Shown here one piece after another: positions 57,021 through 64,000 of a DNA stretch of 64,000 nucleotides. The DNA is from Trissonchulus latispiculum (taxonomy: Eukaryota > Nematoda > Enoplea > Enoplida > Ironidae): contig JASAND010028012.1 of NCBI GenBank assembly GCA_030248195.1, positions 1 to 64,000 of the forward strand, written 5' to 3'. The position numbers were made by a program, and so were the translations under genes. The notes below the pieces were generated by a model. The model made no database searches. It was given only the letters and a program-made list of their open reading frames with translations, and was not told the DNA's origin. Positions within the stretch are counted from its first letter, which is position 1. The number at the start of each line of letters is the position of its first letter.

Positions 57021-58937
57021 TAGAGTTGGGATCGGTTCCAATTTTCAAAACCGGTTCCGGTTCCGGTTCTAGAGTACCGGTTCCGGTTCCGGTTCCGGTT
57101 CCGGTTCCGGTTCCGGTTCTAGCTTCCGGTTCCCGGTTCCAAGTACAAAATTCGTAGTTGCATTTTAGCATTATTTAATATTGGATGCAGGCCCCCAGCA
57201 AGGGTTCTACAATCAAAATTATAAAGCAATACTGCAAAACAATTGGAATAGGTAATGCGATAATAACCAACTGGGTTAAACTTTTTGTTTACTTAGAATT
57301 TTAAAGTTTTTGCCTTACCTTGAATTTGCTCCATTACAAATGCTGTTACTATATGCACAACATACACTAAAACTTGTAAAAAAATTAAAACTTTAGTATG
57401 GTCGAGCAAATTGTTTCGATAATTCACGGTGAGATTCTACTGTGCATCTAAATGCAGACAGCGCCTTCTGAACAGAATCTTGTAAACTGCACAACGCTTC
57501 AGTAAAACATGCTGAGAATTGAGATATACTGGAGCTTAAATTTTTATTTCTATAGAAAGAGTACAGTGTCAGAAGCAAATAGTTTCCAAAACATTTAAAT
57601 GCATTTAAAATATTTAAAAGCTGAAAGCCAAATTGGAAAGAAGAACATATATATTAAAGTTATATTTAACGAGGAAATGTACAGTCGCTTGATTACACAA
57701 AATAGCTAACATTAAACAGATACTTCTACATGCTGTTCCATGATTTGAACTTTGACTTTCGTCGCCGTTGCCGATAGCTTAAAAATAAGAAAATAAGTAC
57801 TCAACTTTCGAAGTTTTCTACTCCTCTAAAATTTACTATTTTTTAAAAAAATGTTGCTTAAATCTTGCGTGCTGACAACACCACCTTCCATTTACCAATT
57901 TTCTGAGAAGATATACTCAATTTCCGACTACATCCCATCGAGCTCTCATCTTTTCTATGAGGTTAATATTCAAAAATGTAAGCTGGTTAAAAATTTCCTT
58001 CGGCGCTGTATCGTTCACGTCCGAACGAAAGTGTCCGTCTTTCATCAATTACAATTGGAATTTTAGAACAGAAAATTTCAAAAATTCGTTAAAATTAATT
58101 TAGAGACATTTTCACAACTGCATTTTGTAATACACACAAAATTACTTAACAAAATTTAAAAAACTCAGAAGCATGAAAACAAAAAATTACGAAATTCCTT
58201 CCAGAATAAAGGAAGTAAGTAGAAATTTTCCCTTACAATACATGTTCCTAATTTTTCAAGTATGTTTAACATTTAATTTTTGTCTTAACAGACGGGATGT
58301 CGCTAATGTTGATTCAAAGAAACATGTGAAATTTCTCTTAATTCTATGCCTCGGCTTCAGCAAAACCCGAAACGTGCCTCGATCGCCTGAAGAGGGGAAG
58401 CGGGGAGTTTGTGTCAACTTCAATGGAAGCTGAAGGTGTCGTTTTCAGTTTAGGCTCTAAATTTATTCTATGGAGTTTCAGCTTCAGTTTCAGTTCCAAT
58501 AATTGTACCTTCATTTCACGTTTAGTTTGAAACTTTTAATTATTATCAGTCTCATCCTACATATTTCGCCTTCAGCTCTAAATTTATTTAGTTTCAGTTC
58601 AAACTGAATTTTTAGTTTCAATTTCAGTCACTGGTTTGAAAAGACAATATGAATGGCAAAAATTATAAATATTGTCTATAACGGTCTAGCGTTGTTCACT
58701 AATGCAATATATGTTCACTAATGCAACAGTGAATGGCAACCACGAAAACAAAATTCAGCTTTTGCAAAATTTAAACTCCTGCAAAAAAATTAGTTCAAGC
58801 CCATTTTTAAGAGTGGAACCGGCCGGTTCCAAATCCTACCGGTTCCGGTTCCGGTTCTAAAATTCCTTCCGGTTCGGTTCCGGTTCCGGTTCCGGTTCCG
58901 GTTCCAACCGGTTCTAGTGGAACCGGTCCCAACTCTA
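57021..58937. mobile_element. hAT-like 1.9-kb element with CCGGTT arrays and 8-bp target duplication
   Basis: Ends are TAGAGTTGGGATCGGTTCCA and, reversed, TAGAGTTGGGACCGGTTCCA. The 8-bp duplication ATTTGGAT lies at 57013-57020 and 58938-58945. Arrays of CCGGTT/GGTTCC occur at 57048-57140 and 58826-58925, directly inside the ends. The centre is AT-rich with an inverted CTGAAA-type array at 58440-58625, and only short open frames, so no transposase is recognised. Confidence 0.88.
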
Positions 58938-58945
58938 ATTTGGAT

Positions 58946-60090
58946 ACCACACAATTTAAAACCTGTGCAACCTATAACGGATTAGGGTCCCTTACTCCAA
59001 CTGCTTTCAGCGATTTGTAAGGACTACATTCTCAAAACAGCATATCTACTCGTTCTATGACTTCTGTCGACTTGGGAACGTTTTCACAAGACTTTTGGAG
59101 TCCTCAAGCTTAGTACCGGTAAGCACCTAACTATGACTGAACGTTTGACAAAAATCAACAGATATATTTACTTTTACAACCACAATGAAAATATCATAGA
59201 TCTTAATTCTTAAATCACAGCAAGTCAGCATAATACCTAAGGTTGTACATAAACCAAACCACTACCTAAACTAGACAACTATTGATCTAATTTGGCGACA
59301 TTACCAGGAGATGAGATTAAATGTTTGCTTTTTAAGACCTACTTTTATTTAACCTAATCCCTAATCTTCAGACTGCAACTGACCATTCACTTTACTAGAA
59401 AATCATAAAAACAACTCTGCAATACGTATGTATGTACCATACGGACACAACTTGCAAAGATTACGTATATACTTATCTTACAATACTTCAAAACTGTATC
59501 ATACATACAGTAAACAAACAACCACTTATATAATAGAAATTGAAAATTTGCAATTGAGTTGCAAAATCATTATCAAATAACGGCACAGATTTGGGCGAAA
59601 TTGACTTTCTTTATCCTCAAAATACCATCAAATCCTGAGCCTGCAATCAGTATAGATGGTAAAAAATTTCTAAAGAACTAGAATCCATCAAAGAAATCCA
59701 TGAATTACATTAATAAACGTAAAACCACCTACTTTAACAACTGCAAAAACAAACTGCACACAGTATAGGTACATTTTATATAAAACTGAACAAAATATCG
59801 CCTGAATTAGACAACGCAAAATCACCACAGATAATTTCTGACTAAATTATTTCAATTAAACAATTGGATGTGACCTGACCAGAGAAGCAACCCGAACCAT
59901 GGAAACACTAAAATATAGAAGTATTACATATATATCGAATCTCCGTAACATCAAGACTAGATAATGATAGCAGGAACAAGCAGTGTAGTAGGGCCAAAAC
60001 CAAGCTCTACTTACTTTGTTTCCGAATTCGTGAGGGGGACGGGTTATACGCCTGTGATACTTTTATTATTATGTACGCTTGATCCAAGGC
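58946..60090. other. Non-coding AT-rich DNA, no gene recognised
   Basis: No repeat family, RNA gene or exon can be supported. It may be 3' flank of the minus-strand gene that ends at 61961. Confidence 0.4.
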
Positions 60091-60348
60091 CGCACCCAGG
60101 GGGGGTTCAAGGGGTCTAGACCCCCCCCCTTTTGGGATGACAAAATGGAAAATTTTTGCTATTTTTATGGCAAAAACAGCTATTTTTAAAAAATTTTCGC
60201 GCCTTCGGCGCGATAATTCACTTTATGCAAGAAATATACTGTTTTTGGGCAATAATGCAAAAATTCTTCAACTTCTGGGGGACTCCGCCCCCAGACCCCC
60301 CCGTTGCGTTTTACCTTGTACCCCCCCTTTTCAAAATCCTGGGTGCTG
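60091..60348. mobile_element. Short element with GCACCCAGG ends and C-runs
   Basis: The left end GGCCGCACCCAGG and the reversed right end GGCCAGCACCCAGG are followed inside by G/C runs. A hairpin CGCGC-CTTCG-GCGCG lies at 60198-60212. The target duplication is unclear. Confidence 0.6.
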
Positions 60349-60550
60349 GCCTGAATAAAAATACACCAACATATATAAAATGTAGACTCCATCTTTTCAT
60401 AGACAAATGGAATTCCCTGGTCAGGTCACACAATAATTCAATAATATATTAAACTGATTAAAGCTGCAATTAAAACTATTTACATAATCAAACAGTTACA
60501 GCACACTACATAGGTATAGGTTGTTCGAAACTTGGTCTGAGTACTATAAC

Positions 60551-60932
60551 CAGGGTATTTTTTAGGGATTTTTTCCGGGGGGGGGGCTTCCCGGGGGGGG
60601 GGCCCCGGGCCCGGGGGGGGGGAAGAAATTTTCGGGGGAGGGGAAAGATCTTTTTGCAAAAATGAGCCAAAAAATGGTATTTTTTGGCGTATTTTGCATG
60701 GTGAAGCACAAAAAGTTCTCAAAAATGCCAGGATTTAAGGTATAAATAGCCATTTTTACGAAAAAATCTCCGGCGAAGCCGGAAAATTTTTGAAAATTTG
60801 ACCATTTTTGGAAAAAATGTAGACCTCATTAAGGGGGCAGACCAAAATCCGGGGGGGGGGGGCGATTTCGGGGGGGGAAGGTCAATTTCGGGGGGGGGGG
60901 CCCGCCCCCCCTCCCCTGTAAAAAATACCCTG
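60551..60932. mobile_element. 382-bp element with CAGGGTATTTTTTA ends and ATAAC target duplication
   Basis: The ends CAGGGTATTTTTTA and its reverse complement are perfect. ATAAC lies on both sides (60546-60550 and 60933-60937). The interior is built of long G and C runs and holds a TCCGG-CGAAG-CCGGA hairpin at 60768-60782, like that at 19067. Confidence 0.75.
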
Positions 60933-60937
60933 ATAAC

Positions 60938-61960
60938 AAGTAGCTGCCTGTAAAGTTGTAAAAGTTGTAAGGCTGACTGGTAAAGAAGACTAAGCATATA
61001 CAATATATACTTTACAATAAAGAAAATTTCTTAAAACTTAATTTCTTAAAACGACATTACCGAGATCAAAAAATTCCAAATGCTTTCTGACACAAAGAAT
61101 AACAAACAAGTAATCAAACACAAACAAAACAAATTTCAGTAATTCAAAAATGTTTCTCCGACGACAAGTAAAAAACCGAAATACTGGATAATTGCTATAG
61201 TTTAATCTAAACAACGGTACAACAGAAAAGAGACAGGATTGTGCTATCTTAAACTAAATACATTTTTCCTTTTTTGTCCAAATTCCATTGTTTGTTTTTT
61301 CAAACCCGAGAACAAATGTATAAGTGAAAATTTATGGCACGAACCAAAGTTTCAAACCAATTTCAGATCTTAGGTTAACCAAACAGGGATTTCCCTAAAA
61401 ACGCCAAATTTTTCCATTCACCTTTTTCTAGCGCAAAACTGGACACTAAAATAAAACCAATTATCAGAGACAAGAACTAAGCTAAAAAAGCAGAATCAGA
61501 AAAAAGCATGACCAAATCTGAGCAAGTCCAAATTCAAATGACAATATCAAGTCAAAACAAAGCGGAAATAAAATACGATAAGGAACATAATCCTGTTTCA
61601 AAGTTTCATAGGAAAAAAACTAAATGTCATGGCAGTTGTGGGCCTACCAAATTGGCGCATCGCGGCAAAAGAGAGAGAGAAATTGAGAATCAAAAATCCG
61701 ATCCACGAAAACCAGGAAAATCACGCCAAGAAAATCTGCTCAACCGAGAGGAATTTCCCCAAACTGGAAAAATTCCGGCAAAAACCAAAAAATCCGTGAA
61801 AAGAGCGACAGAGCGAAAAAGTCACAGGATTCGTAAGTAGTCAAATGGCACACAATGTCGATACTGAAGAAGAGATAAATGAGATTTCTTCCGGGCGGAT
61901 TGGCGAGAGCTCTTCACTAAGGGATTAGGATTATCCCAAATCCCCCCCAGGCTTCGGGGA
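60938..61960. other. Probable 3' UTR or flank of the next minus-strand gene
   Basis: AT-rich sequence follows the stop at 61961 in the minus direction. A 110-codon plus-strand frame at 61508-61840 is Lys-rich without a motif and is not supported. Confidence 0.35.
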
Positions 61961-63104
61961 TCAGACCAAATCACCCTTCAGTCGGTCATAATCCATATAG
62001 TTCGAGCCAGGAGGCGGAGACGACGATAATGACGAAGAGTTTGGATAGAATCGCTGAGAGGGGGGTGAGGCAAACGTGGACAGAAGGGGACTGCCGTCCT
62101 CCCTTCGCATCAGGGAAGGACTACTACTCGTCGCGGTGGTGGTGGTGATTATATGATGACCGTTGGGTGCCACAGCAGCTTGCGGGGGACCGGTCATGGG
62201 CTGGCCTGTAAGGATGGGGCGAACCTGAGCGCACTGGGGGGCGTGTCCAAAGGGAAAACTGGGCTGGCGTACGCTGTTAAGGCTGGTGGCAGCGGGGGCC
62301 GTTACAGCGAGGAGGGCGGCTTCGCCGCCTGAACCGGTGCTGAGGGGCGCGGGAGACAGCGGGGAGAAAGTGGCGGTCTGGTGGTCGGGTGGTGAGCATC
62401 TGAAAAAAACCAAAATAGAAATTGCAAAAATAAATAAATGAATGAAAATAATTGACGAATTGTCTTTACTCCAAAAAAGTATCAAAAGAAATAATTATAT
62501 ATGTAATATGCAAATGTAGAGCTCTTTCTGACCATCTGAAAAACTGAAAAATTCGAAAAGCCTGCAAACAAAGGGCCCTTTCGCGCTCCAAGTTAAACGA
62601 GTTAACATTAACTCAAATTTGAGCACAGGATTGAAAGAGGAAACAGTTTATATCAAATAGATTGGAGGGCTAAATGAATTAAACAATTTTAAGTTTACAC
62701 TATCAACTCCTGCTGGAAAAGGCACTAAATCTGATCAGAACACCAAAGTGACCATCCTACCTTCTTAGCAGGCCATTGGCCCCAGTAGTGCCATTTCTGG
62801 TTACTGCCGACGATATTACCGGGGGCGCAGAGCTGGTCACAATCGGTTGATAGTGAACATAGTTGGGAGTGCAGTTGTTCAACTCCTGACTGAAGGACCG
62901 GAGGGGACCCATCGGGGGAGGTAGGTTGGGATTGGGGGGTTGGTGAGAGCTCAGAAGACAGGCCGTGGGGGTCGGACCCCACCCCGATGAGGTGGGGGGT
63001 TCCGCGCCACCGGTGGGGAGCGGTGGGGAAATATCCTCGTCCAGTTCTGAGGGCGGAATGGCAATTTGATGCAGTGGTTGAGCAAATTTCACTTTGTTCG
63101 CTTC
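61961..63104 (-). CDS. Last two exons of an unidentified gene with Pro/Ser-rich tail
   Basis: Exons 63104-62761 and 62399-61961 join in frame across GT-AG sites (phase 2) to give about 260 codons. The 5' part of the gene lies beyond the right edge. The product is rich in Pro, Ser, Thr and Gly (for example PPSELDEDISPPLP, ITTTTATSSSPS) with no folded domain, and ends SNYMDYDRLKGDLV. Such a tail, ending in a hydrophobic Val, could be the cytoplasmic end of a membrane protein with a PDZ-binding C-terminus, but that is inference. GC content is clearly higher than in the flanks, as expected for coding exons. I do not recognise the family. The acceptor at 63105 (TTTTTTTGCAG) is strong. Confidence 0.65.
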
Positions 63105-63251
63105 CTGCAAAAAAACAATACACAAGCTTGCATGATACCTAGGCAAAAACGGTTGGTCTTTATATACACCAAGTAGTGATGTTACAGTCACTGAAACTGA
63201 AATTAGTTTAGGTCGCCGACTGAAACTGAAACTGAAACAAAACTAATACCA

Positions 63252-63346
63252 AGAGTCCATGATTTCTTCTATATATTAGAAGAAGAGTATATAATCCACT
63301 AGAGGGCTCCTCTTCCTGGAATTGCGTAACGGTGCTCCGACCACAA
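63252..63346. repeat. About 94-bp direct repeat, copy 1
   Basis: The stretch starting CAAGAGTCCATGATTT, through a TTCTATATATTAGAAGAAG palindrome to GCGTAACGGTGCTCCGA, is repeated at 63909-64000, where the window ends. It may be the ends of an element longer than 650 bp. Confidence 0.8.
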
Positions 63347-63347
63347 T

Positions 63348-63720
63348 ACGCGAATGTTCCCCCGTTTGGGTGGGGGGGAGTTCGACAGGTATATCCCCAC
63401 CGTTGAGTGGTGGGGGGGGCAGCCGGAAGTGGTCCTCGTATGGTGTGGGGGTAGCCAAAAGTGGTCCCCGTTTGGGGCGGGGGTCGCTGAAAGAGGTCCC
63501 CGTTTGGGGGGGCTGGTCGCTGAAGCAGGATAAGTTGGCTCATTCTGATTGGCTGTTGGCGACCCCCCCCCCAAACGTGGACCACTCTTTGTGACCTCCC
63601 CCTCTAGACGGGGACCCATTTTCGAATAGAACAAAAACTAGTGTAATCCTTTGCTAGACCCCCCCCAACAAACGGAAACCATTTTTGGCTAGCCCCCCAC
63701 CACACGGAGGGGAGAGGGTA
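63348..63720. repeat. G-rich minisatellite (GTGGTCCCCGTTTGGG type)
   Basis: Units of about 33-40 bp containing GGTCCCCGTTTGGGG, GGGGTCGCTGAA and CCCCGTTTGGG repeat five to seven times, later continuing in inverted sense (CCCCCCAAACGTGGACC). Open frames seen on both strands come from the repeat. Confidence 0.7.
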
Positions 63721-63908
63721 TGAGCTGTTGATCAGGGGACAGTTTCATAAAACATTTCATTCACTTGACTCGACTACTTGCAGAGTCTAGCAGCCGAGTC
63801 AAATTGCAAATTTGTTTCATAAAACGTTTTCAGTCACGCTAGTACTAGCACTGGAATTACGAGTCTAGTAGATAGCTGAGGGCTAGTAGACATAGTTTCT
63901 GCTTGGTA

Positions 63909-64000
63909 GTATCAAGAGTCCATGATTTTCTTCTATATATTAGAAGAAGAGTAAGCCACTAGAGAGCTCCTCTTCTTGGCATTGCGTAACGGTGCTCCGA
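63909..64000. repeat. About 94-bp direct repeat, copy 2 (cut by window end)
   Basis: Second copy of the repeat at 63252-63346, with a few differences including loss of TATAATC after GAAGAGTA. Confidence 0.8.

Noticed and set aside
60480..60753. Pro-rich minus-strand frames in three phases
   Set aside because: They arise from long G/C homopolymers in the 60551-60932 element.
61508..61840. 110-codon Lys-rich plus-strand frame
   Set aside because: It is opposite the probable 3' UTR of the minus-strand gene, low complexity, and lacks splice or promoter signals.

Overview
The window is animal nuclear DNA, most likely from an invertebrate and possibly an arthropod. The evidence is multi-exon genes with GT-AG introns, a carboxylesterase pair with signal peptides, a Cys-loop receptor fragment, tRNA-derived SINE-like units, and a TATA + TCAGT-type initiator upstream of one gene. 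It is AT-rich and roughly two thirds transposon or repeat. The species cannot be named from the sequence.

Layout. 1-6.4 kb: a single-exon 1427-aa family-B DNA polymerase gene (zinc fingers, OTU-like segment, exonuclease, endonuclease-like insert, polymerase palm) behind a TATA/Inr promoter and a 550-nt leader with no ATG; I read it as a self-replicating-element (Polinton-like) gene without visible partners. 7.5-9.9 kb: two exons of a Cys-loop ligand-gated channel, ligand-binding part only, with a 0.6-kb foldback element in the intron. 11.0-16.9 kb and 20.6-40.8 kb (both minus strand): two complete tandem type-B carboxylesterases, ten exons each, same intron phases at most junctions, full Ser-Glu-His triads. 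The second is stretched by a 6.9-kb intron 4 that holds a hairpin-dense insert with a perfect heat-shock element, and an 8.6-kb intron 2 made of satellite and hairpin-cassette repeats. 40-60 kb: a transposon graveyard with hAT-like elements carrying 8-bp target duplications and hexamer arrays, and a TA-flanked element split by a 10.7-kb LTR retroelement (minus strand, 4-bp target duplication). That LTR element encodes two protein regions I do not recognise and shows no reverse transcriptase or integrase; it contains an internal 2.85-kb tandem duplication and its own MITE. 62-63.1 kb (minus): the last two exons of a gene with a Pro/Ser-rich tail, the rest lying beyond the right edge.

How the parts relate. 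The carboxylesterases are the only complete host genes; they should be secretory/ER hydrolases (tails KSEL and KDEF). Almost everything else is mobile DNA inserted in and around them. The main candidates for something undescribed are the hairpin-chain insert with its heat-shock element (24.3-30.1 kb), the hairpin-cassette/(AAT)n array (33-39.7 kb), and the pol-less LTR element with unknown proteins (44.4-55.1 kb). All splice models, motifs and target duplications were read by eye; no database search was possible.
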